From Jidongwangia harbinensis (lineage in GTDB: Bacteria > Actinomycetota > Actinomycetes > Mycobacteriales > Micromonosporaceae), in NCBI RefSeq assembly GCF_020216025.1, contig NZ_JAIWNC010000002.1:434001-498000 (forward strand): 64,000 nucleotides of DNA, written 5' to 3'. The notes below the pieces were generated by a model. The model saw only the letters and a list, made by a program, of their open reading frames with translations, made no database searches and was not told the DNA's origin. The translations under genes and the position numbers were made by a program. This document shows, in pieces, positions 54,468 through 63,424 of this stretch (position 1 is the stretch's first letter; each line of letters begins with the position of its first letter).

Positions 54468-57400
54468 TCAGCCCGCCAGGTGGCCCCAGCGGTCCTCCAG
54501 CTCCCGCCACGTGCCCTGCGCCACGGCCCGCCCGCCGATCAGCACCACCACGTGGTCGGCCCGGCTGAGCGCGGCCCGCTTGGACGTCGAGCCGACCACC
54601 GTGACCCCGTGTTCGCGCAGCGCCCGCCACAGCTCCAGCTCCGTCGTGACGTCCAGGGCGGACGACACGTCGTCGGCGACCAGCAGCTCGGTGCGCGGCG
54701 CGAGCGCCCGGGCCAGCGCCAGCCGCTGCAGCTGACCGCCGGACAGGCGGGTGCCCTTGTGCCCGATCAGCAGCTGCAGACCACCGCCGGCCGCGGCCAG
54801 GTCGTGCTCCAGCTGGGCGGTGGTCACCGCGTCCGCGGCGTCCACCTGGTGGCCCAGCGCGATGTTGTCGGCCACCGTGCCGGACAGCACCCGGGGCAGC
54901 TGGGCCACGTACCCGACCTGGTTGGGCCGCAGGAACAACTCCGGCTCGTCCACCGGGCGGCCGTTCCAGCGCAGCCGGCCGGTGTGGTGCACGATGCCGG
55001 CCAGCGCCCGCAGCAGCGACGACTTGCCGGCCCCGACCGGGCCGACCACCAGCACCAGCTGGCCGCGGTTGACGGTCAGGTCGATGTCCTGCGCGCCCAC
55101 CGTGCCGTTCTCGTGCACCGCGCTGAAGTTCTGCAGCTCCAGCCGGTGCAGCGGGTCGCGCGGCGCGGTCGGCGGCGCGGCGGCGGTTCCGGCCGCGAGG
55201 TCCACACCCGGCACCGCCCGGGAGTACTCGGCGATGCCGGACATGGCCACCGTGCGGCGGGTCCACACCCGGGCCGACGGCAGCTGCGACACCAGCGACG
55301 CGGTGGTCCAGGCGAACCAGCGGGCCGCACCCAGCGTGGCCACCGCGATCAGCGTCGCCGCGGCGGACAGGTGACCGGTCAGGTACATCGCCCAGGCCGC
55401 GATCGGCAGCAGGCCGCTGACGATGGACGGCGTGGACCGGGCCCACACCTGGATCGAGATCTCCCGGCGCTGCCGGTCGCTGCGGGCGCGGTCCAGCCGG
55501 GCCAGATGCTCCAGGACCGGCCGGGTGGCGCCGGCCAGCTTCACCGTGCGCGCCGCGGACAGCGACGACACCAGCGCGGTGGCGAACGCGGCACGGGCCG
55601 ACACGGTGCGCCGGGCCGCCTTCTCCAGCCGCGGCCCGAACAACGTGGCGGCCAGGCCGGACACCACCATCGTGCCGAGGAAGAACGCGGCCGGCACGAA
55701 CGAGCCGGACGCCCAGGTCATCGCCACGATCAGCACCAGGCTGGTGGTCTGGTCGACCACGTTGTCGGCCAGCATCACCACGCGCTCGGTGTCGCCGCCC
55801 TGCGCGACCACCTCGGCCGGGGTGTGCTTGCTGACCCGCCGCGGCCCGATCTGGCCGTGCACCAGCCGCAGGCTGATCCGCAGCATCTGCCGCACCCACC
55901 ACTCCGGGAACCAGGCGGCGGTGTAGTACAGCGTCGGGATCGCCACGAACAGGCCGACCGCGATGCCGATCGCCGGGTACATCGGGTCGCCGACGCCGTC
56001 CACCACGTTCGCCCAGAGCAGCGGCATGATCGCGCCGTCCAGGCCGAGCAGCACCAGCACGATGAACAACCCGACCGCGCTGAGGCCGTACCGCGGATCG
56101 TTGGTGGCCAGCCGGAAGATCTCCCGCATGGTGCGCACCGGTGGCGGGTCCGGCAACGGCGGCGGGTCGGCCTTGGGCAGAGTGTTGGTCAGCGCGTCGG
56201 CGCCCAGCTCCGACGGGAGGTCGTCCCACTCGTCGCGTTCGGCCAGCAGCACCCCGCCGCCACCCGGCGCGGCCGGCACGGACAGGTTGCTGGTGGCCAG
56301 CAGCTCGGCGAAGCGCCGGGACTCCTGCATCGGCCCGGACTCCAGCACCTCGCCGTCGGCGAGCACCACGACCGAGTCGCAGCGCTGCACCGACGACAGC
56401 CGGTGCGCCACGATGATGCCGATCCGGCCGGTCAGCAGCCGGTCGGTGGCGCGCTGTACCCAGGCCTCGGTCACCGGGTCCATCCGCGCGGTGGCCTCGT
56501 CCAGGATCACCACGTACGGGTCGCGGACCAGGATCCGGGCGAACGCCACCAGTTGCTCCTGGCCGGCGGAGAGTTTGTAGCCGCCCTCGCCGAGGTTGGT
56601 GTCGATGCCGTCCGGCAGGCTGCCCGCCCACCCGGTCAGGCCCAGCTCCTCGAGCGCGCCGGCGGCCCGGGGCAGCAGCTCCGGGTCGAACAGCGCGATG
56701 TTCTCGGCCAGCGTGCCGGCCAGGATCTCGGTGCGCTGCGGCACGATCGCGGTGTGCCGGCGCAGCCCTTCCACCGCGATGTCGTTGATGTCGGTGCCGG
56801 CCAGCGACACCGTGCCGCGGGGCACGTCCACCGACCGTGTCAGCACCTTGGCCAGCGTGGACTTGCCCGAGCCGGTGCGGCCGACCAGCGCGTACGAGCG
56901 GCCCCGCGCGAAGGTCAGGCTGACGTTGCGCAGCGCCGGCGGGCGGCCCGAACCGGCCTCGCCGTAGTGGAACGTCAGGTCCCGGACCACCAGGTCGCCG
57001 TCGCGCGGCGGAATCCCGTCGGTGGGCTCCTGCCGGACGTCGCGCAGCAGCTGGACCCGGCTCCACGCACCGAGCGCGTTCTGCAGCTCGGGCACCATCC
57101 GGGTGACGTGTTCCAGGGTGCCGCCGAAACCCAGGGCGAGCAGCCACACCGCGGTCAGCCGGGCACCGTCCACCACGCCGGCGGCCAGCGCCCAGGCACC
57201 GGCCACCGCGACCCCGGCGATCAGGACGCGGGTGATGGCACCGGCCCACATGGTGATCTTCGCGGACAGGTGCCAGACCCGGCGGCCCCGGTTCAGCAGC
57301 TCCCGGGCCCGTTCGGCGAAAAGCTTGCGCACGTACGGCGCGGCCAGGCTGGTGCGGACGTCGTCCTGGCCGTGCACCGACTCCTCCATCACCGCGGCGA

Positions 57401-57947
57401 GGTCGGACCAGGCCTCCTCCTCGGCGATCCGGGCCGGCGAGATGCGCTGGACGGGCCGGCTCATGGTGACCACGAGCAGCACGGCGACCAGCAGCATGCC
57501 GATCCCGGCCGGCCACCACACGAAGAACGCCGTGACGATGGAGAGGGCCGCCACGCACAGCGACTGGGCGATCCGGACGCCGCCGCCGCGCAGCTGCGAG
57601 CCGACCTCGTACACGTCGCTGTCGATCCGGTCGAGCAGCTCGCCGACCGGCGTGCCCTCCAGCGTGGGCAGGTCCTGGCCGAACGCCACCCGGTTCAGGC
57701 CGCGCCGCACGCCCGCGGCCCAGTCGGCGGTCAGCCCGGCCGTGACCAGGCCGACCACCAGGTCGCTCAGCACGGACACCACGAGAGCCGCGGCCAGCAG
57801 CGTGAACACCGGGACCGACCGGTCCACCAGCACCGCTCCGGCCAGCGCGAGCGCGCCGGCCTGCCCGGCCGCCCCCAGCACGATGAGCACCGCCACGAAG
57901 AGCGTGCGGCGGGACGACGTGGCCCACAGATCACGGAGCAGGCGCAT
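54468..57947 (-). CDS. Fused two-half ABC exporter with one degenerate ATP site
   Basis: A 1159-residue protein made of two complete ABC-exporter halves in one chain (membrane domain, ATPase, membrane domain, ATPase). First ATPase: Walker A GRTGSGKST, signature LSAGQEQL, Walker B VVILDEATARMD, H-loop AHRLSS. Second ATPase: Walker A GPVGAGKSS, signature LSGGQLQRL, but Walker B reads LLVADDVSSALD with Asp instead of catalytic Glu, and the H-loop His is replaced (GSTSKRAAL). So one ATP site is canonical and one degenerate, as in heterodimeric exporters such as TM287/288 and TAP, here fused. Each membrane domain has about six helices. ATG at 57947. Divergent from an APH-like kinase. The substrate is unknown. 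Confidence 0.92.
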   Translation of the reverse strand: MRLLRDLWATSSRRTLFVAVLIVLGAAGQAGALALAGAVLVDRSVPVFTLLAAALVVSVLSDLVVGLVTAGLTADWAAGVRRGLNRVAFGQDLPTLEGTPVGELLDRIDSDVYEVGSQLRGGGVRIAQSLCVAALSIVTAFFVWWPAGIGMLLVAVLLVVTMSRPVQRISPARIAEEEAWSDLAAVMEESVHGQDDVRTSLAAPYVRKLFAERARELLNRGRRVWHLSAKITMWAGAITRVLIAGVAVAGAWALAAGVVDGARLTAVWLLALGFGGTLEHVTRMVPELQNALGAWSRVQLLRDVRQEPTDGIPPRDGDLVVRDLTFHYGEAGSGRPPALRNVSLTFARGRSYALVGRTGSGKSTLAKVLTRSVDVPRGTVSLAGTDINDIAVEGLRRHTAIVPQRTEILAGTLAENIALFDPELLPRAAGALEELGLTGWAGSLPDGIDTNLGEGGYKLSAGQEQLVAFARILVRDPYVVILDEATARMDPVTEAWVQRATDRLLTGRIGIIVAHRLSSVQRCDSVVVLADGEVLESGPMQESRRFAELLATSNLSVPAAPGGGGVLLAERDEWDDLPSELGADALTNTLPKADPPPLPDPPPVRTMREIFRLATNDPRYGLSAVGLFIVLVLLGLDGAIMPLLWANVVDGVGDPMYPAIGIAVGLFVAIPTLYYTAAWFPEWWVRQMLRISLRLVHGQIGPRRVSKHTPAEVVAQGGDTERVVMLADNVVDQTTSLVLIVAMTWASGSFVPAAFFLGTMVVSGLAATLFGPRLEKAARRTVSARAAFATALVSSLSAARTVKLAGATRPVLEHLARLDRARSDRQRREISIQVWARSTPSIVSGLLPIAAWAMYLTGHLSAAATLIAVATLGAARWFAWTTASLVSQLPSARVWTRRTVAMSGIAEYSRAVPGVDLAAGTAAAPPTAPRDPLHRLELQNFSAVHENGTVGAQDIDLTVNRGQLVLVVGPVGAGKSSLLRALAGIVHHTGRLRWNGRPVDEPELFLRPNQVGYVAQLPRVLSGTVADNIALGHQVDAADAVTTAQLEHDLAAAGGGLQLLIGHKGTRLSGGQLQRLALARALAPRTELLVADDVSSALDVTTELELWRALREHGVTVVGSTSKRAALSRADHVVVLIGGRAVAQGTWRELEDRWGHLAG

Positions 57948-58057
57948 CGACAGTCCTCAAGGCGAAGGGGTGGGAAGCCTCCATCCTCCGGGCCGCCACC
58001 CGGCGGTACAACGCAATTACCTCGCCCCCGGCTGTCACGCGTGTCACGATCGCCGCC

Positions 58058-58972
58058 GTGGAACTGACGGTGCCGCCGGCGGTGGCGGCGAAGGCCCGGG
58101 TGGCCGGCTCCGGCGGCTGGCTGACCGGCCTGCCCGGGCTGGTGGCGGAGCTGTCCCGGGAGTGGGGCGTCACGGTGGGCCGGGCGTTCCCGGACGCCAC
58201 CGAGGCGTTCGTGGCCGAGGCGGTGACCGCGGACGGCACCCCGGCGGTGCTGAAACTGCTGGTGCCACGGGCCGGCGGGCACGCCGGGCACGAGATCGCC
58301 GTGCTGCGGCTGACGGCCGGCTCCGGCTGCGCGACGCTGTTGCGCCACGACGAGGCGCGGCACGCCCTGCTGCTGGAACGGCTCGGTCCGTCGCTGGCCG
58401 ACCTCGGGCTGCCGCTGGAGCGACGGCTGGAGATCCTCTGCGACGCGGCCGCCCGGGTGTGGCGTCCGGTTCCCGCCCCGGTGGCGCTGCCCACCGGGGC
58501 CGCCAAGGCCGAATGGCTGATCGGCTTCATCGAGCGGCGCTGGGCGGACCTCGGCCGGCCGTGTGCGGCGGCCACGGTGCGGCACGCGGTCCGGGCCGCC
58601 GAACGGCGGATCGCCGCGCACGGCGACGACCGGTCGGTGCTGGTGCACGGTGACGTGCACCAGTGGAACGCGCTGCGGGCCGGCGACGGATTCAAGCTGG
58701 TCGACCCGGACGGCCTGCGCGCCGAACCCGAGTACGACCTCGGCGTGCTGATGCGCGAGGACCCGGTCGAACTGGTCGCCGGCGACCCGCGGGACCGGGC
58801 CCGGTGGCTGGCCCGGCGTACCGGCCTGGACGCCACCGCGATCTGGGAGTGGGGCGTGGTGGAACGGGTCTCCACCGGCCTGGTGCTGGCCGCGATCGAC
58901 GTGCAGCCGCTGGCCCGGCAGATGCTCGGCGCGGCGGACGCGATCAGTCGCGATGCAACGTCAGGACCGTGA
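58058..58972 (+). CDS. APH(6)/hydroxyurea-phosphotransferase-like kinase
   Basis: A 304-residue kinase of the streptomycin 6-/hydroxyurea phosphotransferase group. Catalytic loop VLVHGDVHQWNAL (Asp and Asn), metal site LVDPDGL, and an N-terminal lobe with VLKLLVP (ATP lysine) and LLLERLGPSLADLG, a hallmark of APH(6) relatives. Start is GTG at 58058. It is divergent from the ABC exporter. Environmental actinomycetes carry many such genes; resistance is possible but not shown by sequence. Its 3' end overlaps the converging phosphoesterase gene by 29 bases. Confidence 0.85.
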   Translation: MELTVPPAVAAKARVAGSGGWLTGLPGLVAELSREWGVTVGRAFPDATEAFVAEAVTADGTPAVLKLLVPRAGGHAGHEIAVLRLTAGSGCATLLRHDEARHALLLERLGPSLADLGLPLERRLEILCDAAARVWRPVPAPVALPTGAAKAEWLIGFIERRWADLGRPCAAATVRHAVRAAERRIAAHGDDRSVLVHGDVHQWNALRAGDGFKLVDPDGLRAEPEYDLGVLMREDPVELVAGDPRDRARWLARRTGLDATAIWEWGVVERVSTGLVLAAIDVQPLARQMLGAADAISRDATSGP

Positions 58973-60122
58973 TCTCGCTGGGCGCGAAGATCCGGAACGG
59001 CGGCCCCCAGAACCCGGTGCCGCGGCTGGTGTACAGCTGGGTCCGGTCGCCGTGCCGGCTCAGGCCCTGCAGCACCGGCTGATCCAGGCGGACCAGGTAG
59101 TGGAACGGCCACATCTGGCCGCCGTGCGTGTGCCCGGACAGCTGCAGGTCGACGCCGTGCTCCACGGCACCGCCGATCTGCCGCGGCTGGTGCGCCAGCA
59201 GCAGCACCGGCAGCGCCGGGTCCGCGCCGGCCAGCGCCGCCGCGTGGTCGGCCCGGTGCCCGGGTACGCCGGAGCCGGCCGCGGTCCGGTCGTCCACGCC
59301 CGCGATCACCAGCCGGGCGCCGTCGCGTTCCACCACCAGGTGCCGGTTGTGCAGCCACTCCCAGCCCAGCGACGTCATGTGCTCGACCCAGCCGGGCGCC
59401 CCGCTGTAGTACTCGTGGTTGCCGGTCACGTACACCCGGGCCAGGCGGGCCTGCACGTCACCCAGCGGCGCGGCCTGGGCCCGGCGCTGCGCCACGTCGC
59501 CGTCCGCGATGTCACCGGTGTGCGCCACCACGTCCGCGCCGAGCGTGTTCACCACCCGGACCACGCCGGCCGACCAGCGGGCCCGGTCGATCGGGCCGTA
59601 GTGGGTGTCGGTCAGCAGCACCACCCGCAGCCCGTCCAGGCCGGCGCCGAGGCGGGGGAGGGTCACGTCGATCCGGCGTACCCGGGGGACCCGCATCGCC
59701 TCGGCGTACCCGTAGAACAGCAGCACCACGGCGACGGCGACGACCGTCGCGGCGACGATCCGGGAGCGCGCCGGGTCGGCCACGCCGGCCACCGCCAGGC
59801 CCAGGCGCAGCAGCAGACCGAGCACGGACCAGACGAACAGCACCCAGATCACGCCGAGCAGCGAGTCCGCGGCGACGGCCGCGCCGTCGCGGTGCCGGCG
59901 GCCGTGCCCGGTCATCATCAGCAGCGGGAACGTGACCAGCGCGAGCGCGAACACGGCGGTGCCGGCGGCGGTCACCGGCGCCGGCCACGACGCGGCCGGC
60001 ACCAGGGTCCACCAGGGCACCCCGAACAGCAGCAGCAGGACCGCGCCGACCGTGGCGGCGAACCGCACCACCCGCAGGCCGCGCCGCCGCGGTTCCGTCT
60101 CCACCGTCTCACCGACCGACAT
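58944..60122 (-). CDS. Membrane metallophosphoesterase (YkuE-like)
   Basis: A 392-residue protein with about four membrane helices (20-150) and a C-terminal calcineurin-type phosphoesterase. The metal motifs are LLTDTHYG, HTGDIADGD, VTGNHEYYSG, LLAHQP and LSGHTHGGQMWPFH, as in YkuE/YpbG-type enzymes. YkuE is a Tat-exported enzyme of unknown physiological substrate; this form is anchored by helices. ATG at 60122. It overlaps the APH-like gene's 3' end by 29 bases, tail to tail. Confidence 0.9.
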   Translation of the reverse strand: MSVGETVETEPRRRGLRVVRFAATVGAVLLLLFGVPWWTLVPAASWPAPVTAAGTAVFALALVTFPLLMMTGHGRRHRDGAAVAADSLLGVIWVLFVWSVLGLLLRLGLAVAGVADPARSRIVAATVVAVAVVLLFYGYAEAMRVPRVRRIDVTLPRLGAGLDGLRVVLLTDTHYGPIDRARWSAGVVRVVNTLGADVVAHTGDIADGDVAQRRAQAAPLGDVQARLARVYVTGNHEYYSGAPGWVEHMTSLGWEWLHNRHLVVERDGARLVIAGVDDRTAAGSGVPGHRADHAAALAGADPALPVLLLAHQPRQIGGAVEHGVDLQLSGHTHGGQMWPFHYLVRLDQPVLQGLSRHGDRTQLYTSRGTGFWGPPFRIFAPSEITVLTLHRD

Positions 60123-60259
60123 CCGGTAAGAATGCCACGCCGTGGGGCGGGCGCGGTCCGTGCTGCGGGTGGTCCACCGGGGGCCAGCGGAAGCGGCAGC
60201 CGCGTCGCCAGGTCCGGTCCGGCGGGTCGTGCCTGCCGGTCTTACGGAGATTGCGTCAG

Positions 60260-60271
60260 TGGAGCGCTCCA
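60260..60271. promoter_or_regulatory. Palindrome TGGAGCGCTCCA
   Basis: A perfect 12-base palindrome with the GAGCGCTC core of LacI-type (CebR-like) operators, similar to the site before the cellulase at 1849. It lies about 138 bases upstream of the phosphoesterase start and just beyond the end of the P-loop kinase gene, so its role as an operator is uncertain. Confidence 0.35.
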
Positions 60272-60285
60272 GCGGTACGCCGGCG

Positions 60286-60951
60286 TCAGGACGGGCGGGC
60301 GCCGAGGCGGTGCAGCAGCGCCGCCGGGATCAGCAGGTCGGCACGGTGCCGGGTGGACGCGATGATCTCGGCGTTGCGCTCGTCGGTGCCGGTGGCCCAG
60401 ACGATCGCGGCCGCCTCGTCCTTGCCGAACCGCCGGTGCCGGTCGATCAGCCGGTGCAGGCGTTCCGGTCGGTCCAGGTCGGCGTACCAGACCTCGTCCA
60501 GCAGCGACCGGACCGGCCCCCACCGGGCGTCGTCCACCAGCAGGTAGTTGCCCTCGCTGACGATCAGCCGGGCGCTGCGCGGCACGCCGATGGCGCCGGC
60601 GATCGGCTGCTCGATGACCCGCTCGAAGCCGGGCGCGTAGATGATCTCGTCGGCGTCCTCGCGCAGCCGGCGCAGCAGGGCGGCGTACCCGAGGGCGTCG
60701 AACGTGTCCGGGGCGCCCTTGACCGATCGCAGGCCGAGCCGCTCCAGTTCGGCGTCGGCCAGGTGGAAGCCGTCCATCGGCACGTGTGCCACCCAGCCGG
60801 GCGACGTGTCCGCCGCGACCGCCGCCACCAACTCCTCGGCCAGCGTGGTCTTGCCGGCGGCCGGGGCCCCGGCGATGCCGAGCACCGCCCGGCGACCGTC
60901 CCGGACCAGGCTGCGGGCGCGGTGGACGAGGTCGGCGAACTCGAGTGTCAC
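60286..60951 (-). CDS. P-loop nucleoside/nucleotide kinase family protein
   Basis: A 221-residue P-loop kinase of the uridine/pantothenate-kinase-like group (relatives annotated nucleoside/nucleotide kinase family). Walker A is GIAGAPAAGKTTLA, followed by VPMDGFHLADAELERLG, where the Asp/His contact substrate, RLIVSEGNYLLVD (Walker-B-like strand) and a lid RHRRFGKDEAAA. Start is GTG at 60951. Substrate could be a sugar or nucleoside; pantothenate kinases of type I are longer. It is followed by a 163-base gap before the phosphoesterase. Confidence 0.85.
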   Translation of the reverse strand: MTLEFADLVHRARSLVRDGRRAVLGIAGAPAAGKTTLAEELVAAVAADTSPGWVAHVPMDGFHLADAELERLGLRSVKGAPDTFDALGYAALLRRLREDADEIIYAPGFERVIEQPIAGAIGVPRSARLIVSEGNYLLVDDARWGPVRSLLDEVWYADLDRPERLHRLIDRHRRFGKDEAAAIVWATGTDERNAEIIASTRHRADLLIPAALLHRLGARPS

Positions 60952-61062
60952 GCCCGGTACGCTACCGCCGGCCCGGCCGGCCGCCGCCCCTCGTCCGGCC
61001 GTCCGCGGTCCCGCGCCGGCCGATGGGCCCCGACGAGGATCGCCGCCGTGCGGGCGCCGGTG

Positions 61063-61713
61063 TCACAGCCCGAGCCGCAGTCCCGCCACGCCGGCCGGGG
61101 ACAGCGGCCGCGCGGTCGCGCGCAGCAGGTCGCCGTAGACGCCGGACGGCAACTGGGCGCCCAGCGCGCACAACGCCGGGTAGAGGTCGAGGACGTCCCG
61201 GTGGCTGAGCGCGCCGACGCCGATCAGCAGGCCGTTGACCGCGGTCGGGTTGCGGGCCAGTTCCGCGCACACGTCGGCGCGCCAGTCCGGGTCGTGTACC
61301 CGGGAGGCGAACTCCCGGGCGATCCGGTTGCTCGCGGTGCAGGCGAACTCGGCGGCGGCGTGCCGGCCGGAGCGGGCCAGCACCGGCGCCAGGCGGACCG
61401 CGATGCCCAGCCGCATCGCGAGTTCACCCACGGTGAGCACGTCGAGTCCGAAGGAACAGGTGTCGCAGAGCCGCTGGAACGTCTCCGTCTGGACCACGGT
61501 GGCCGGCCGCGGGCAGTCGCCCAGCGGCCCGCAGACCGTGTCCATGATGACTTCGGCGAGCGTGCCCTCGGCGTCGAACCGGCCCACACCGAAGAAGGTG
61601 GCCGGAGTGGCACGGTAACGGGCGAGTGCGGCACGTTCGCTGGCATAGGCGTCCGCGTCGACACCGATGCGGGGCATGCCGTGGTAGGCCTGGAGTTGAA
61701 TGAGTCGGAACAT
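61063..61713 (-). CDS. Protein of unknown function, 216 residues
   Basis: I do not recognise this protein. It is soluble, alanine/leucine-rich and mostly helical, with no signal peptide. Two features stand out: a cysteine group VCGPLGDC ... LCDTCSFGL around residues 60-87, which could bind a metal, and a conserved-looking start MFRLIQLQAYHGMPRIGVD. GGGGAG lies five bases before the ATG, and the coding pattern (strong third-position GC, proper frame) supports a real gene. A small membrane protein gene lies 62 bases upstream on the same strand, with a palindrome at 61763-61777 between. Confidence 0.65.
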   Translation of the reverse strand: MFRLIQLQAYHGMPRIGVDADAYASERAALARYRATPATFFGVGRFDAEGTLAEVIMDTVCGPLGDCPRPATVVQTETFQRLCDTCSFGLDVLTVGELAMRLGIAVRLAPVLARSGRHAAAEFACTASNRIAREFASRVHDPDWRADVCAELARNPTAVNGLLIGVGALSHRDVLDLYPALCALGAQLPSGVYGDLLRATARPLSPAGVAGLRLGL

Positions 61714-61762
61714 GGTCGCTCCCCGGGGTCTAGAGCGGTCGTCGCCGGGGAATACGGTGCGC

Positions 61763-61777
61763 GAACCTCGGAGGTTC
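61763..61777. promoter_or_regulatory. Palindrome GAACCTC-G-GAGGTTC
   Basis: Seven-base perfect arms around one base, overlapping the stop codon of the small membrane protein gene and about 50 bases upstream of the next gene on the same strand. It could be an operator for that gene, or a short terminator. Confidence 0.4.
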
Positions 61778-62027
61778 AGTCCTTACGCTGGGTGTAAGAA
61801 AAATAGGTCTCACGGGCATGTCCGGTCAGCCTAAAGTAGTCGAACGTCACGGCGTGTAACGCATACACGGCCGCCGTGAGGAGCGCCTGCATGCCGGCCA
61901 GCACGGCCAGCAGCGAGACGTCCAGGGTGCGCCACGCGACCGGCAGGGCCACCGCGGCGAGCACGAGCGCCGCCCCGCCGGCCGCCTCGGCGAGCCGTAG
62001 CGGGTCGATTCCGCGTCCTTCTGTCAT
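61776..62027 (-). CDS. Small two- or three-helix membrane protein
   Basis: An 83-residue hydrophobic protein with helices at about 15-32 and 37-58 and a short polar tail (DYFRLTGHARETYFSYTQRKD). No known family is recognised; a phosphate or metal-binding role is not indicated. I use the ATG at 62027; a GTG nine bases upstream is also in frame. It is short but has clean coding composition. Confidence 0.6.
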   Translation of the reverse strand: MTEGRGIDPLRLAEAAGGAALVLAAVALPVAWRTLDVSLLAVLAGMQALLTAAVYALHAVTFDYFRLTGHARETYFSYTQRKD

Positions 62028-62214
62028 GGGGTACACCCTGTCCCGGCGACCGGTTCCGCCGCTTCGGTCGCCGGTCGGATCAATGTCTATGACTTTCGGC
62101 AGAGGGGGCGGCAGAAAAACCCCAAAAACGCACGAGGGGTACGGGACTTGCCTACCGTGGACGTGTCGGCCCGTACCGGCGACGACGCCCCGCGACCGGC
62201 GAAAGGTGCCCGGA

Positions 62215-62475
62215 ATGACCCTGCAGATTCCCGCAGCCCGCCACGACGACCTCGCCCTGCAGCTCGCCGCCGAGATCGAGAACCGCCTGGCCGGGCTCGC
62301 CGACGAGCTCGAGCACGCCGACGTGGTCGTCTACGGCGCCGACCGGGGACTCGCCACCCGGGGCGGCACGGTCCGGATGTCCCTGGCCGATCTGGCGGCC
62401 GTGGTTGCCGAGGTGGCTCTCGACGGATCATCCGTTGGTACCACGCTTGCCGCCGGCCGGCCGGACAGCTTCTGA
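62215..62475 (+). CDS. Small acidic protein of unknown function
   Basis: An 86-residue soluble protein, helical at the N-terminus (HDDLALQLAAEIENRLAGLADELEHA in parts), with a short beta portion (VVVYGADRG). No family recognised. AAAGG lies about seven bases before the ATG. It stands alone between divergent and following genes; no membrane segment or signal peptide is present. Confidence 0.6.
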   Translation: MTLQIPAARHDDLALQLAAEIENRLAGLADELEHADVVVYGADRGLATRGGTVRMSLADLAAVVAEVALDGSSVGTTLAAGRPDSF

Positions 62476-62611
62476 CCTGCGCGTCCGGCATCTATGCTGG
62501 CGCCGCTGGATCCGGCGCCCGGCCGGCCGAAGACGGTGCGCCGAACCTCGAAGCTGGCCGGGACTGCGACCGATAAGCGTCGTATCCAGCGGCTGAGGGA
62601 GGGACGGACGC

Positions 62612-63424
62612 GTGACCGACACGGTTCCGCCGAGGTGGCAGACCATGCCGGCGCTGATGTATCACTCCGTGTCCGCGGTCGACGGGCCACTGCGTGATCT
62701 CGCCGTTCCGCCGAAGCGCCTCGCCGAGCAGCTGACCGCGCTCACCGACGCCGGCTACCGCCTGGTCGGGCTGTCCGCGGCCCTCGACCAGCTGGACGCC
62801 GGCAGCACCGACAAGCTGCTCGCGGTGACCTTCGACGACGGCTACCGGGACTTCCTCACCGAGGGTGTCCCGGCGCTGGCCGCCGCGCAGGCCGGCGCCA
62901 CGCTGTACGCCTCCGTCGGTCACCTCGGCGACGACGCCGACTGGCTGGGCCGGTACTCGCCGGACTTCGGGCGGCTGCTCGACTGGGCCGAACTGGCCGA
63001 GGTCGCCGCCGCCGGCATCGAGATCGGCAACCACAGCCTGGTCCACCACCCGCTCGACGTGCTGCCGCCGGCGCAGCTGCGCGAGGAGATCGTGCGCAGC
63101 CACGAGGAACTGGAACAGCGGCTGCAGAGCCCGGTCCGCAGCTTCGCCTACCCGCACGGCTACCACGGCCGCCGGGTCCGCGACCTGGTCCGGGAGGCCG
63201 GGCACGACAACGCCACCGAGGTCGGCCGCCGGCTGCACACCCCCACGGAGCACCGGTACGCCGTACCCCGGTTGCAGCCCACGCCCGACCTCACCGGCGC
63301 CGACCTGGTCCGCCTGGTCGCCGACGGCGGCCCGCAGCTGCTGCCCCGGGCCAAGCAGCTGGCCCAACCGGCCTGGCGCGCGGTCCGCAAGGTCGCGCGC
63401 GCGACCGGCCGGAACCTGACATGA
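62612..63424 (+). CDS. Polysaccharide deacetylase (NodB-homology, CE4 family)
   Basis: A 270-residue carbohydrate esterase 4 enzyme. The metal-dependent motifs are MT1 TFDDGY (Asp75, Asp76), MT2 NHSLVHH (His-rich), and MT3 FAYPHGYHG. CE4 enzymes remove acetyl groups from chitin, peptidoglycan or exopolysaccharides. No signal peptide is evident. GTG at 62612 follows GAGGGAGGG. Its stop overlaps the next gene by four bases (ATGA). The next gene encodes a GH26-like hydrolase, so the pair probably acts on one polysaccharide. Confidence 0.9.
   Translation: MTDTVPPRWQTMPALMYHSVSAVDGPLRDLAVPPKRLAEQLTALTDAGYRLVGLSAALDQLDAGSTDKLLAVTFDDGYRDFLTEGVPALAAAQAGATLYASVGHLGDDADWLGRYSPDFGRLLDWAELAEVAAAGIEIGNHSLVHHPLDVLPPAQLREEIVRSHEELEQRLQSPVRSFAYPHGYHGRRVRDLVREAGHDNATEVGRRLHTPTEHRYAVPRLQPTPDLTGADLVRLVADGGPQLLPRAKQLAQPAWRAVRKVARATGRNLT

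Noticed and set aside
58058..58972. Calling the APH-like gene a streptomycin-resistance determinant
   Set aside because: Family motifs show a kinase of this group, but residues for a specific drug cannot be read from sequence alone.
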